A stretch of 64,000 nt of DNA from Aestuariibacter sp. GS-14 (GCF_006494365.1 NZ_VHIP01000017.1:1-64000); one strand, 5' to 3'; shown: positions 27,896-37,370, counted from the stretch's first letter. The notes: generated from the letters alone by a model not told the origin. Made by a program: numbers and translations.

Positions 27896-28705
27896 CTAAT
27901 CAACAGGCTGATTATCTTCCAGTACGTTCTGTTGCATGGAGTCGCACGGGCGGCTACAACAGGGTCGGCCCACCACTTTGGCAGGTACACCTACCACTGT
28001 AACGTGCGGAGGTACATCATTGAGCACAACGCTTCCGGCGCCCACTTTAGACCCTTCGCCAATCTCAATATTGCCGAGGATTTTCGCGCCGGAGCCCAGC
28101 ATTACGCCCTGACGGATTTTTGGGTGACGGTCACCGCTTTCGTTACCGGTACCGCCCAGCGTTACGTTTTGCAGTATCGACACATTGTCTTCTATCACTG
28201 CCGTTTCGCCTACCACAATGCCGGTTGCATGGTCGAACATCACGCCTTTGCCAATCGTGGCAGCGGGGTGAATATCTACCGCGAAGGCCTCAGAATTGCG
28301 ACTTTGCAGGAATAACGCTAGCTGATAGCGTTTGTGTTGCCATAAATAATGCGCCAGACGATGCACTTGAACCGACTGAAATCCCTTAAAGTGAATTAGC
28401 ACAGTAAGGTAATCCTTTACCGCTGGATCGCGATTAAATATCGCCCGGATATCTTCAATGGCGGCATCAACAATGGCCGGTTCAAGCAAATAGGCTTCGT
28501 CAAACACTTCGCGAATCGCCAGTGCGGGCATCACATCATCGGCCATTTTATTCGATAAAATAAAGCTCAGCGACGACTCAAAATTATGGTGGGTGAGAAT
28601 ACAGGCATGAATAAAGCTCGCCAACAGCGGTTCCTGCTCAACAATACGTTTGGCTTCCTGCTTTAGCGTTAGCCAGAAGTCGGTTGTTGCGGTCATTGCT
28701 TGCAT
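27896..28705 (-). CDS. cysE: Serine O-acetyltransferase
   Basis: First committed enzyme of cysteine synthesis from serine. The protein has an N-terminal helical domain (SLSFILSNKMAD...) and a left-handed beta-helix acyltransferase domain with hexapeptide repeats, including DIHPAATIGKGVMFDHATG with the catalytic His and GDRHPKIRQGVMLGSGAKILGN. The C-terminal tail after VGVPAKVVG is the region that mediates cysteine feedback and CysK binding; here it carries extra cysteines (RPCCSRPC). I chose the ATG at 28705 over the TTG at 28735 because GGGAAAG lies just before it, giving 269 residues. Confidence 0.95.
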   Translation of the reverse strand: MQAMTATTDFWLTLKQEAKRIVEQEPLLASFIHACILTHHNFESSLSFILSNKMADDVMPALAIREVFDEAYLLEPAIVDAAIEDIRAIFNRDPAVKDYLTVLIHFKGFQSVQVHRLAHYLWQHKRYQLALFLQSRNSEAFAVDIHPAATIGKGVMFDHATGIVVGETAVIEDNVSILQNVTLGGTGNESGDRHPKIRQGVMLGSGAKILGNIEIGEGSKVGAGSVVLNDVPPHVTVVGVPAKVVGRPCCSRPCDSMQQNVLEDNQPVD

Positions 28706-29016
28706 ATTACTTTCCCAATGTTTAAAAGCGGACAAAATACCGGATAACCCCGCGAAGATAGTAACTGTTACTTAAATTTCAAGTACACCAACCCATCACA
28801 AGCGATAAACCGCGTGGTTTTCTGCTCATTTAATGGCTAACTACATTGAATACGCGTGAGCATATCATAAAGATGACTATATTTTCACCGTGTTGTAGTG
28901 ATAACAATTGCCTAACCGCGTTATTCACGAAGGCATTAAGGTTTATCGCACAACGCATTAATGGCATACTCTCATCATTAACTAACCCCTGAATAAAAAT
29001 ACAGGCATTTTTCTCT
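28706..29016. other. Intergenic region cysE-uvrD
   Basis: About 310 bases without a gene between divergent starts. It contains a perfect 13-base palindrome AGTAACTGTTACT at 28760-28772, upstream of cysE, and a LexA-like box next to uvrD (listed separately). Otherwise it is AT-rich promoter-type DNA. Confidence 0.5.
28989..29004 (+). promoter_or_regulatory. LexA (SOS) box upstream of uvrD
   Basis: CTGAATAAAAATACAG matches the gammaproteobacterial CTG-N10-CAG LexA operator with an AT-rich centre, and lies 12 bases before the uvrD start codon. E. coli uvrD is a known SOS gene, so LexA control is expected. Position this close to the ATG suggests it overlaps the transcription start. Confidence 0.75.
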
Positions 29017-31185
29017 ATGGATGTCTCCGAGTTACTCGACGAATTAAACGATAAACAACGCGAAGCCGTTGCCGCGCCATTGTCTAACAGCCTGATCCTG
29101 GCGGGTGCCGGCAGTGGTAAAACCCGTGTACTGGTGCACCGTATTGCCTGGCTAATGCAAGTCGAGAACATCGCACCCTACAGTATTTTAGCGGTCACCT
29201 TCACCAACAAGGCAGCCAAAGAAATGCGCGGGCGCATTGAAAGCCTGATGGGGCGTCCGCTCAATACCATGTGGATTGGTACCTTCCACGGCTTGGCTCA
29301 CCGTTTATTGCGCGCACATTATGCCGAAGCGAACCTGCCAGAGAACTTTCAGATCCTCGACTCCGATGATCAATACCGTTTGGTGCGCCGTGTTCTAAAA
29401 GCCATGAATCTGGATGAGAAGCACTGGGCACCACGGCAAATTCAGTGGTATATCAACGGCAATAAAGACGAAGGCCTGCGGCCGCAGCATATCGAAACCC
29501 ATGGCGACCACACGCAGCAAAAAATGCGGGATATTTATGCCGCTTACCAGGACGCCTGCGACCGTTCAGGGTTAGTCGATTTCGCAGAGCTGTTGCTGCG
29601 TGCCCACGAATTATGGGTAAAGAACCCGGACTTACTGAGCCACTATCAGCGCCGATTCCGTGCTGTATTGGTAGACGAATTCCAGGATACCAACAATATT
29701 CAGTACGCCTGGCTGCGCCTGCTTTGCGGTCACGACAACAATATTATGATTGTAGGCGACGACGACCAGTCCATTTACGGCTGGCGCGGCGCCAATGTAA
29801 ACAATATTCAGCACTTCCTTCGCGACTTTAACGATGCTGCAACTATTCGTCTGGAACAAAACTATCGCTCAACCGGTACCATTCTCAAAGCAGCCAATGC
29901 GGTTATCGAACACAACCAGGGGCGCCTGGGTAAAGAGCTATGGACAGAGGGAGACAGCGGTGAACCCATTTCCATTTATGCCGGCTTTAATGAACTGGAC
30001 GAAGCGCGGTTTATTATTTCGCAAATAGCAGACTGGCATAACCAGGGTAATCAATTGCGCGAGAGTGCCATTTTATACCGCAACAATGCCCAGTCCCGGG
30101 TACTTGAGGAAGCGTTATTACATCAGGGGCTGCCATACCGGATTTACGGTGGTTTGCGATTTTTCGAACGCCAGGAAATCAAAGACGCCCTGGGTTACAT
30201 GCGACTGGTGAGCCACGCCCATGACGATGCGGCATTTGAGCGGGTTGTGAATACACCAAGCCGGGGCCTGGGTGAACGCACCCTCGCCACTATTCGCGAA
30301 CACGCCAGAATTCAAAATTGTTCAATGTGGCAAGCCAGTCTGCAGTTACTTCAGCAAAAAGCGCTGACTGGGCGAGCTGCCAACGCCCTGGAACAGTTTA
30401 TTACTCTGATCACATCCATGGACGAAGCCTGCGCCGAACTGCCACTGGAGGAACAAGCCGCATACGCGTTCAAACAGTCGGGCTTGTACGCCATGTACCA
30501 GGCTGAAAAGGGTGAAAAGGCCCAGGCAAGACTGGAAAACTTAGAAGAACTGGTAACCGCCTGTAAGCAATTTGTAGTGCCCGAAGAAGCCGATGAGATG
30601 ACACCATTAGCTGCCTTCTTGGCTCATGCCTCTTTGGAAGCAGGTGAAACTCAGGCAAGCGGCGAACAGGACGCAGTACAACTCATGACCATTCACACTG
30701 CCAAAGGGTTGGAATTTCCGCTGGTGTTTATGGCCGGAGTAGAGGAAGGCATGTTCCCCAGCCAGATGACTAACGAAGAGCCCGGTCGTATGGAAGAAGA
30801 ACGCCGTCTTTGTTACGTAGGCATGACCCGGGCGATGAAAAAACTCTTCATGACCTACGCTGAAATGCGCCGCCTGTATGGCCAGGAAAAATACCACACA
30901 GCGTCGCGCTTTTTGCGCGAAATCCCGGTGGACTGTGTTGAAGAAATCCGCCTTAAAACCACTGTATCACGGCCCGTGCCCAATCGCTTCAGCCGCGCCG
31001 TGTCTCACGAAAGTTTCGAGCAAAGCGGGTTCTCGTTAGGGCAGCGCGTAAGACATCGCAAGTTTGGTGAAGGAGTTGTGCTAAACTATGAAGGGAGCGG
31101 GGATCATGCCCGGGTTCAGGTTAATTTTGACGAGTTTGGCAGTAAGTGGCTGGTGTTAAGTTTCGCGAAACTTGAACCTGCATGA
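29017..31185 (+). CDS. uvrD: DNA helicase II
   Basis: Superfamily 1A 3'-5' helicase for excision and mismatch repair. The 722 residues match E. coli UvrD (720). It has the Q motif and LNDKQREAVAAP start, Walker A GAGSGKTRVLVHR, VLVDEFQDTN (DExx box), GDDDQSIYGWRGA, LEQNYRST, MTIHTAKGLEFP and VGMTRAMKKL. The C-terminal Tudor-like tail is also present (GQRVRHRKFGEGVVL to LSFAKLEP). The response-regulator gene begins 10 bases downstream. Confidence 0.98.
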   Translation: MDVSELLDELNDKQREAVAAPLSNSLILAGAGSGKTRVLVHRIAWLMQVENIAPYSILAVTFTNKAAKEMRGRIESLMGRPLNTMWIGTFHGLAHRLLRAHYAEANLPENFQILDSDDQYRLVRRVLKAMNLDEKHWAPRQIQWYINGNKDEGLRPQHIETHGDHTQQKMRDIYAAYQDACDRSGLVDFAELLLRAHELWVKNPDLLSHYQRRFRAVLVDEFQDTNNIQYAWLRLLCGHDNNIMIVGDDDQSIYGWRGANVNNIQHFLRDFNDAATIRLEQNYRSTGTILKAANAVIEHNQGRLGKELWTEGDSGEPISIYAGFNELDEARFIISQIADWHNQGNQLRESAILYRNNAQSRVLEEALLHQGLPYRIYGGLRFFERQEIKDALGYMRLVSHAHDDAAFERVVNTPSRGLGERTLATIREHARIQNCSMWQASLQLLQQKALTGRAANALEQFITLITSMDEACAELPLEEQAAYAFKQSGLYAMYQAEKGEKAQARLENLEELVTACKQFVVPEEADEMTPLAAFLAHASLEAGETQASGEQDAVQLMTIHTAKGLEFPLVFMAGVEEGMFPSQMTNEEPGRMEEERRLCYVGMTRAMKKLFMTYAEMRRLYGQEKYHTASRFLREIPVDCVEEIRLKTTVSRPVPNRFSRAVSHESFEQSGFSLGQRVRHRKFGEGVVLNYEGSGDHARVQVNFDEFGSKWLVLSFAKLEPA

Positions 31186-31195
31186 GGGTTTGTCG

Positions 31196-32434
31196 ATGCA
31201 ACAAAAGGTCCTGGTTATTGAAGACAGCAGCACCAGTCTGGCGCTGCTTCGCAAACTTGTAGAACAAGCAGGGCTTAAACCGGTAGTGGCCACTACGCTG
31301 GCCGAAGCCCGGCATATATTTTTACACAGCGATCCCGAAGACTACCTGTGCGCCATCGTAGATTACCATTTGCCCGACGCCCCTCATGGCGAAGCCATTG
31401 ATTACGCAATAGAAAGCTTTATTCCCACGATTGTCTCTACGGGTAGCGTTGACGCCGAGACACGCAGTGTAATCCTGGCCAAAGACGTGGTGGATTATAT
31501 TCCCAAAGAAAACGCACAGGTGTTCGATTACCTGATGCGGCTACTTTCCAGACTTGAAAAAAATAAGGGCATTGGCGTGATTGTGGCGGATCCCAAACGG
31601 CAAAATCGCACTGCCATGGCCGCACTGCTGCGACGCCACAATTTTATTACGTTTGAATGCGCCAATACGTCTGAAATTGAAGATTTGCTGTCGACTTACT
31701 CAAACGTGAAATTACTGCTGATCGACAGCGAGGTAAAAGGCGAATTACCGACTCAGTTTGTGGCACATTTGCGCAAAACCCATAACAAGGAATCCCTGGC
31801 GATCCTCGGGCTGTCTGAAGACGAAAATAACCTGCTGTCGGCCCGGTTCATCAAAAGCGGTGCCAATGACTTTGTACGCAAACCCTTTTGCCACGAAGAA
31901 CTGCTCTGCCGGATTATGCTAAACATTGATTTAATCGAAAAAGTGGAAACCATTCGTCGTACCGCGAACACTGATTATTTAACCGGACTTCCCAACCGTC
32001 GTCATTTTTTCTATACCGTAGAACAATGCCAGCAATCTGCAATTAAGCACCAATCCGTTGCCCTGCTCGACCTCGATCACTTTAAACGAATTAACGACAC
32101 CTATGGCCATGACGCGGGTGATCTTGTGTTAAAAGCGATAGCCAAGCGCATTGCGCAAAGTTGTAGCGACCTGATTGTGTCGCGTTTTGGCGGTGAAGAA
32201 TTCTGTATCTACTTACCCAATTTATCCGCACAGGAAGCCGTTAAGCGTATAGAGCAGCTACGTCAATTCATTGCCGCCAAGCCGGTAAATGCAGAAGGGC
32301 AAGTCTTGCATATTACCGCCAGCATCGGCCTGACTACGGTTTCCTCGCCCAACATTCATGACATGCTCACCCGTGCCGACCAGTTGCTCTATCAGGCTAA
32401 AACCGGAGGGCGTAATCAGGTGGTTCACGACTAA
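31196..32434 (+). CDS. Dual-receiver diguanylate cyclase (REC-REC-GGDEF)
   Basis: A 412-residue cytosolic signalling protein, counted from the ATG at 31196 that has GAGGG before it; the frame opens at 31172 inside uvrD. The first receiver (about 1-120) has the acidic pair in VIEDSS and the likely phospho-acceptor Asp56 in VDYHLP. The second receiver (about 125-245) has a plausible Asp in LLIDSEV and the Lys in RKPF. The GGDEF domain (about 255-410) has TDYLTGLPNRR, DLDHFKRINDTYGHDAGD and the active site RFGGEEF. The inhibitory RxxD site five residues before GGEEF is missing. It should make c-di-GMP in response to a histidine kinase not found nearby. Confidence 0.92.
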   Translation: MQQKVLVIEDSSTSLALLRKLVEQAGLKPVVATTLAEARHIFLHSDPEDYLCAIVDYHLPDAPHGEAIDYAIESFIPTIVSTGSVDAETRSVILAKDVVDYIPKENAQVFDYLMRLLSRLEKNKGIGVIVADPKRQNRTAMAALLRRHNFITFECANTSEIEDLLSTYSNVKLLLIDSEVKGELPTQFVAHLRKTHNKESLAILGLSEDENNLLSARFIKSGANDFVRKPFCHEELLCRIMLNIDLIEKVETIRRTANTDYLTGLPNRRHFFYTVEQCQQSAIKHQSVALLDLDHFKRINDTYGHDAGDLVLKAIAKRIAQSCSDLIVSRFGGEEFCIYLPNLSAQEAVKRIEQLRQFIAAKPVNAEGQVLHITASIGLTTVSSPNIHDMLTRADQLLYQAKTGGRNQVVHD

Positions 32435-32553
32435 CTCACGTCACTCATCAGGCACATTGTCTACCCATCCCTCTTATCGTATTGAAGCATCCCTACGTCA
32501 GCTCCTTCATTCTCTACTCTGCAATGAAGATTAAAAAACGTTCAATAATTAGC

Positions 32554-32587
32554 TTGCATAATACTTTACTACTCAAGTATTATGCAA
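32554..32587. promoter_or_regulatory. Perfect inverted repeat, probable MarR operator over the promoter
   Basis: Arms TTGCATAATACTT (32554-32566) and AAGTATTATGCAA (32575-32587) are exact reverse complements around an 8-base spacer. TTGCAT can serve as -35 and TATTAT (32578-32583) as -10 with 18 bases between, so a bound repressor would block the promoter. It lies 26 bases before the marR start. Confidence 0.7.
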
Positions 32588-32612
32588 CCAACTTAGTAAT
32601 GAGGAACTATCA

Positions 32613-33065
32613 ATGTCATCACTGACACATCCAATGCAATTGATTTTGACCTTGGTAAAAACACACAATCAGGCGCTCAAACCACTGGAGAACACCCTGT
32701 CTGTTCATGGTCTGAGCTTTACAGAATGGCTGGTTTTGCATCGCCTGAGTCAGTCCAGTGATCACACCATCAAACGGGTATCTCTGGCAGACAGTATTGG
32801 TGTTACAGCTTCTGGGGTTACGCGTTTACTGTTGCCCATGGAAAAGGTGGGTTGGGTTGAACGCGTTGCCAATGCCAGAGATGCCCGGGTGAGTTTAGTC
32901 AGGCTTACCCATGGCGGGCTTGAAGCGTATCAGCAGGCAACCCAAAGTATTGAGTACGCTGCCGAGCGCGTAACCAATATGATGAATCAACAACAGGTAG
33001 AGCAATGCATGGGCCTGTTATCGAGCCTGCATCTGTCTGCAATCGATGCATCCCAGTTGTCGTAA
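32613..33065 (+). CDS. MarR-family transcriptional regulator
   Basis: A 150-residue winged-helix regulator. The recognition region reads SLADSIGVTASGVTRLLLPMEKVGWVERV, followed by the wing NARDARVSLVRLT with the conserved DxR. It is a dimeric repressor, usually of a nearby efflux gene. The MATE transporter starts 69 bases downstream on the same strand, and a perfect palindrome sits in the promoter. Autoregulation with the transporter as target is the natural inference. The inducer is unknown. GAGGAA precedes the ATG. Confidence 0.92.
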   Translation: MSSLTHPMQLILTLVKTHNQALKPLENTLSVHGLSFTEWLVLHRLSQSSDHTIKRVSLADSIGVTASGVTRLLLPMEKVGWVERVANARDARVSLVRLTHGGLEAYQQATQSIEYAAERVTNMMNQQQVEQCMGLLSSLHLSAIDASQLS

Positions 33066-33134
33066 GGCGGCTTAACTGGGTCAACCTAATCCAAAAACAC
33101 CAAAGAAATACAAGAGAAAACACCTGAGACAACC

Positions 33135-34499
33135 ATGGAAGATCTTACGCAGGGTTCAATCCCTAAACACTTAATTAAACTGGCTGTGCCAATGGCGATG
33201 GGCATGCTGGTACATACCCTTTACCTGATGACGGACTTGTATTTCGTAGGTCAGTTAGGCGACACATCCTTAGCCGGGGTAAGCGCTGCCGCTAATATCT
33301 CTATGTTTGTACTGGCCCTCACGCAAATGCTAAACGTTGGTACTGCCACGTTAATCTCGCATGCAGTTGGTCGCAAAGATCAGAATGACGCGAATCATCT
33401 GTTCAATCAGTCTTTGTTTATTTCCCAGTTACTGGCCATTGCCGTATTGGCAGCAGGCTATCTGCTTACCCGGCCGTACATGGACAACATGACGATGGAC
33501 CCAGAAGTAAAAACAGAAGGCGCGCAGTATCTTTACTACTTTTTACCCAGTCTGGCTTTGCAATTTTGTATTGTGGCAATGACTGCAGCAATGCGTGGCA
33601 CAGGGATCGTAAAGCCTGCCATGCAGGTACAAATGCTGTCTTTACTTCTGAACATACTGCTAACGCCCGTTTTGATTCACGGCTGGTTAACCGGTTACGC
33701 GATGGGCACCGCAGGTGCGGGTCTTGCCAGTTCACTCTCTGCACTATTTTCTGTATTGCTGCTATGGCGCTATTTTCAGCGAATGGAACAGTATGTATCG
33801 GTGAATAAGGTGCAACTTAAACCGCAGCTCCATACATGGAAACGGTTATGGAAAATTGGCTTCCCTGCTGGCGCTGAATTTTTTCTGATGTTCACCTACA
33901 TGGCGCTGGTGTATTGGGCAATTCAAGGGTTTGGAGCAAGTGCCACAGCAGGATTCGGATTGGGATCAAGAGTGATGCAAGCGCTACTACTGCCAGCAAT
34001 GGCTATCGCGTTTGCACTGCCCGCCGTCGCCGGGCAGAATTACGGGGCCCAGCAGCCTCATCGGGTAAAAGACGCCTTTCGCTACGCGCTGATAATCAGT
34101 TGCGGATTAATGGCAGGATTAACCCTGCTGTGTTTATGGCAGCCCCAGTTATTACTTGGCAGTTTTTCTGACGACGCGAGCGTCATTGCGGTTAGCACCG
34201 TGTTTCTTACCACGATTTGCTTTAACTTTATTCCATCGGGGATCATTTTCAGTTGCTCTGGCATTTTTCAGGGGGTCGGCAATACCTGGCCGAGCTTGTG
34301 GAGCTCTGCCACACGACTGGTCACCTTTGCGGTGCCGCTTATGTGGCTAACCGCTCAGCCAGACTTTTATATTGAGCAAGTCTGGTACCTCTCGGTAACC
34401 ACAGTATGTGTACAATCGGCCTTGTCTTTGTTTTTAGTGAGACGTGTTTTGCGCCCGCTTCAACGTGACACAGGTTCGGTATCGACTAGCGCCAGTTGA
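33135..34499 (+). CDS. MATE-family multidrug efflux transporter
   Basis: A 454-residue inner-membrane protein with twelve hydrophobic segments, of the MatE/DinF/NorM superfamily. The N-terminus SIPKHLIKLAVPMAMGMLVHTLYLM and the repeated pattern in the second half (WKIGFPAGAEFFLMFTYMALVYWAI) are typical of the two MatE repeats. It exports drugs or toxic cations using a sodium or proton gradient. It probably shares the marR promoter. The gene downstream is convergent. Confidence 0.92.
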   Translation: MEDLTQGSIPKHLIKLAVPMAMGMLVHTLYLMTDLYFVGQLGDTSLAGVSAAANISMFVLALTQMLNVGTATLISHAVGRKDQNDANHLFNQSLFISQLLAIAVLAAGYLLTRPYMDNMTMDPEVKTEGAQYLYYFLPSLALQFCIVAMTAAMRGTGIVKPAMQVQMLSLLLNILLTPVLIHGWLTGYAMGTAGAGLASSLSALFSVLLLWRYFQRMEQYVSVNKVQLKPQLHTWKRLWKIGFPAGAEFFLMFTYMALVYWAIQGFGASATAGFGLGSRVMQALLLPAMAIAFALPAVAGQNYGAQQPHRVKDAFRYALIISCGLMAGLTLLCLWQPQLLLGSFSDDASVIAVSTVFLTTICFNFIPSGIIFSCSGIFQGVGNTWPSLWSSATRLVTFAVPLMWLTAQPDFYIEQVWYLSVTTVCVQSALSLFLVRRVLRPLQRDTGSVSTSAS

Positions 34500-34521
34500 T
34501 ACTAATTCGCATAGGTACTCG

Positions 34522-34974
34522 CTATTTTCGTACCGGCGTGTAGTGCGCCGACACAATTGTGGCGACGCCTTCATGCTCAGCTATTACCCAACTGCCGGTC
34601 ATGGTAAAGCGGTTTTCTTTACCGTCCGGCATCGTCATAGCAAATACGACACGCCCGGTCACCACCGCGGTTTGCTGATAAACTCGCACATTGAGATCGC
34701 TCAGTGTCGCTGCAGGTCCTGGGCGCTTTTTTGCGGGATCGTAAAACGCCACAACCTGCTCTTTGGTGTCAATTTCACCGACGGGAGAGACTTCAAGGTA
34801 GCTATCATGCAAAATACGTTTCAGCGTATCGGCGTCAAACGCAAGTTGTGCGTCAATTTGTTGCTGCACCAGCGCTTCAGCCTGTTCCGGCTCTAGTTCA
34901 GCGGCGTGCACAAACGACGTCCAAAGCGCCGCAACAACCCATGCCAGTAAACCCCATCGTTTGGTCTTCATCAT
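34522..34974 (-). CDS. Exported NTF2-like (SnoaL/DUF4440-type) protein
   Basis: About 150 residues with a signal peptide (MMKTKRWGLLAWVVAALWTSFVHAAEL) and a cone-shaped NTF2-like domain. Helices with IDAQLAFDADTLKRILHDSYLEVSPVGEIDTKEQVVAFY are followed by strands DLNVRVYQQTAVVTGRVVF. The start at 34974 or 34971 is preferred over 34992 because AGGAAG lies 8 bases upstream. No catalytic residues can be named, and the function is unknown. It is convergent with the MATE gene. Confidence 0.75.
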   Translation of the reverse strand: MMKTKRWGLLAWVVAALWTSFVHAAELEPEQAEALVQQQIDAQLAFDADTLKRILHDSYLEVSPVGEIDTKEQVVAFYDPAKKRPGPAATLSDLNVRVYQQTAVVTGRVVFAMTMPDGKENRFTMTGSWVIAEHEGVATIVSAHYTPVRK

Positions 34975-35112
34975 TTGGCTTCCTTTCTTCAAACAGAAAT
35001 AGTAAGCCAGAAGCTAAACGCTATTACGTGGACTGTAAACTGATGAACTGTTACCAATCATGTCGCTAGCAACACGCTGAAACGAGTGAGTTTGATCTGC
35101 TATGGCGACGAT

Positions 35113-36024
35113 TTACTCCACCACGCTGGCAATTACTTTGCGCTGTTTTTTAAAACCGCGCCAGGCATCCACGCTGAATAACAGCAACCCGGTCCACACC
35201 AGTGCAAATGTGATCAGGCGCGCAGGTTCCAACGATTCCTGATATAGCCAAACGGCAATTATAAACATTAGCGTTGGACCGATATACTGAAACAGCCCAA
35301 GGGTGGTAAACAAAATGCGTTTTGCGGCGGCATTGAACGCCAGGAGAGGCATTGTGGTTACCACACCTGCTGCAAGCAGCCAGCCATTTAACGCCCAGTC
35401 GTTGGTAAGCATATTGCTCTGCTCGCTGGCAAACATCACCCAGTACAACAATGCAAAGGGCAGTAGTACCAGCGTTTCCATAAAGAGTCCGGGCATCGGC
35501 TCTACTGGAATTTGCTTGCGAATAAGGCCATATACACTGAACGTGCAGGCCAGCGTAAGCGCAATCCAGGGCAAGGTACCATGCGCAATAATGATATTTG
35601 CCACACCAGCAATCGCCAGTAACACAGCAAATTTCTGTAATGGCCGCAGGCGCTCCTGCAAAATCAACCGCCCGAGGAATACGTTAATAATGGGGTTGAT
35701 GTAATAACCTAAACTGGCTTCCAGCATGTAGTTACTGTTAATCGCCCAAATGAACAGCAGCCAGTTTGCGCCCAGCAGTACGCTGGCCCCGGATAAGCTA
35801 TACATAAGTCGTTTACTGGCAAAAACAGCTCGCATTTTGCCCATCTGCCCCAATGCCAGTAACAACACACACAATAACAAGGCAGACCAGATGACCCGGT
35901 GCATCAGAATATCCGTAGGGGGCACCTCAACCAGTTGCTTAAAATAGAGCGGTGCTACCCCCCACATGGTATAGGCCGCGATGGCATACAACATACCCGA
36001 TAAGGCAAACGGCTTGGCTGACAC
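35113..36024 (-). CDS. rarD: EamA/RarD-type drug/metabolite transporter
   Basis: A 303-residue inner-membrane protein with ten hydrophobic segments in two EamA repeats. It opens with GMLYAIAAYTMWGVAPLYFKQL and contains NWLLFIWAINSNYMLEASLGYYINP, which is diagnostic of RarD. RarD proteins were named for a chloramphenicol-sensitivity phenotype in Pseudomonas, and the physiological substrate is uncertain. It starts 8 bases downstream of the mgtE stop on the same strand, so the two are cotranscribed. Confidence 0.9.
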   Translation of the reverse strand: MSAKPFALSGMLYAIAAYTMWGVAPLYFKQLVEVPPTDILMHRVIWSALLLCVLLLALGQMGKMRAVFASKRLMYSLSGASVLLGANWLLFIWAINSNYMLEASLGYYINPIINVFLGRLILQERLRPLQKFAVLLAIAGVANIIIAHGTLPWIALTLACTFSVYGLIRKQIPVEPMPGLFMETLVLLPFALLYWVMFASEQSNMLTNDWALNGWLLAAGVVTTMPLLAFNAAAKRILFTTLGLFQYIGPTLMFIIAVWLYQESLEPARLITFALVWTGLLLFSVDAWRGFKKQRKVIASVVE

Positions 36025-36032
36025 AGCAACTC

Positions 36033-37370
36033 CTACAGTAAAAACAGACTACCTAAACCTAAAAATGCAACAAACCCAACAATGTCTGTAACCGTTGTCA
36101 GGATCACCGAACCCGACAGCGCCGGGTCAATTTTCAATTTATCCAGCACCACTGGCAGCAACACGCCTGCCAGCGCAGCAGCCAGAATGTTCAAAAATAT
36201 CGCCAGGCAAATCACTACGCCCAGCAACGGATCACTAAACCAGAAAAACGCTACAATGCCTATGACCAACGCCCAGATCACCCCGTTTACGCCCCCCACC
36301 TTCAGTTCTTTGGTCATCAGGGCTTTTAAGTTTGCTCCGGTCACCTGACCGAGGGCCAGGCCCCGCACTATAAGCGTAAGCGTTTGACTTCCGGCAATCC
36401 CGCCCATACTCGCGACAACGGGCATCAGTACCGCCAACGCGACCACCTGCTGTAGGGTGGCTTCAAACAAGCCAATAAACCACGAGGCTAAAAAAGCAGT
36501 GAGCAGGTTAATTCCCAGCCACAAGGCGCGATTACGGGCACTTTTTGCTACTGGCGCAAATAAATCCTCGTCTTCGTCCATACCGGCAGTTGCCATCACC
36601 TGACGTTCGTAATCTTCGTTTACCAGTTCACTGGCACCCAGAATATCCAGCCTGCCGAGTAACTTATTGTTGTCATCCACCACCGGCAAGGCAGCATAGC
36701 CACTGCGTTGAACCTGAAGCGAGCCTGACGTACTGTCGTCGGTTCCCTTAATAACCGGAATAAATTCTTCGGTTAACTCCACCAGCGGTAAATGTTCCGG
36801 CGCACCAAACACGCGGGTTAACTTCACTGCCGCAGAAAATTGCCCGGAGCGGTTTACCAGAAAAATAGTGTCGCAATGCATCGGCACATTGCGGCGAATA
36901 CGGCGCAAACCATCTCGCACTTTGGCGTTTAACGGCATGGTCAGGCCATCGCGACGTATCCAGTGCCCCACTTGCTCGTCGGGATATTGTGTTGCGTCGC
37001 GGAAATACCCCTGCTGCTGATCATCCAGCGCCTGATACGCCAGCTCCATCAATTTGCTGGGCAATGAGTCCATCAGTTCCAGCAGGTCTTCGGCATCAAT
37101 ACCGGTTAGAATTTTACTCCACTGATGATCTTCGGTGGCCGAAATCAGCACTTCACGCGGATCGCTACGCATTTCAACCAACACGTCGATTTTGCGATCA
37201 TCGGGCAAGGCATCCCACAACAACAATCGGTCGCCAACCGGCAAAGATTCGAGGAGTGTCGCTATTTCTATGCTTTCGGCACCCAGTAAGGATTCCGCTA
37301 CCGATTCCATGTCGTCTTTCTTTTTGTCGGCAACAACTTCTTCAATCAGGGTAGGTAAGGGTTCGGCCAT
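36033..37370 (-). CDS. mgtE: Magnesium transporter MgtE
   Basis: Mg2+ channel of the inner membrane, 445 residues from the ATG at 37370. GGAG lies 7 bases before it, whereas the longer frame would need a TTG at 37406. It has a cytosolic N domain (LLESLPVGDRLLLWDALPDD), a CBS pair (about 140-260), a plug helix, and five membrane segments with MPVVASMGGIAGSQTLTLIVRGLALGQ, the pore-lining signature. Intracellular Mg2+ gates the channel through the N and CBS domains. It is divergent from recQ. Confidence 0.95.
   Translation of the reverse strand: MAEPLPTLIEEVVADKKKDDMESVAESLLGAESIEIATLLESLPVGDRLLLWDALPDDRKIDVLVEMRSDPREVLISATEDHQWSKILTGIDAEDLLELMDSLPSKLMELAYQALDDQQQGYFRDATQYPDEQVGHWIRRDGLTMPLNAKVRDGLRRIRRNVPMHCDTIFLVNRSGQFSAAVKLTRVFGAPEHLPLVELTEEFIPVIKGTDDSTSGSLQVQRSGYAALPVVDDNNKLLGRLDILGASELVNEDYERQVMATAGMDEDEDLFAPVAKSARNRALWLGINLLTAFLASWFIGLFEATLQQVVALAVLMPVVASMGGIAGSQTLTLIVRGLALGQVTGANLKALMTKELKVGGVNGVIWALVIGIVAFFWFSDPLLGVVICLAIFLNILAAALAGVLLPVVLDKLKIDPALSGSVILTTVTDIVGFVAFLGLGSLFLL

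Noticed and set aside
34444-34896. 150-codon plus-strand frame overlapping the MATE end and the NTF2-like gene
   Set aside because: Antisense to the NTF2-like gene, which has a clear signal peptide; the plus frame shows no family features.
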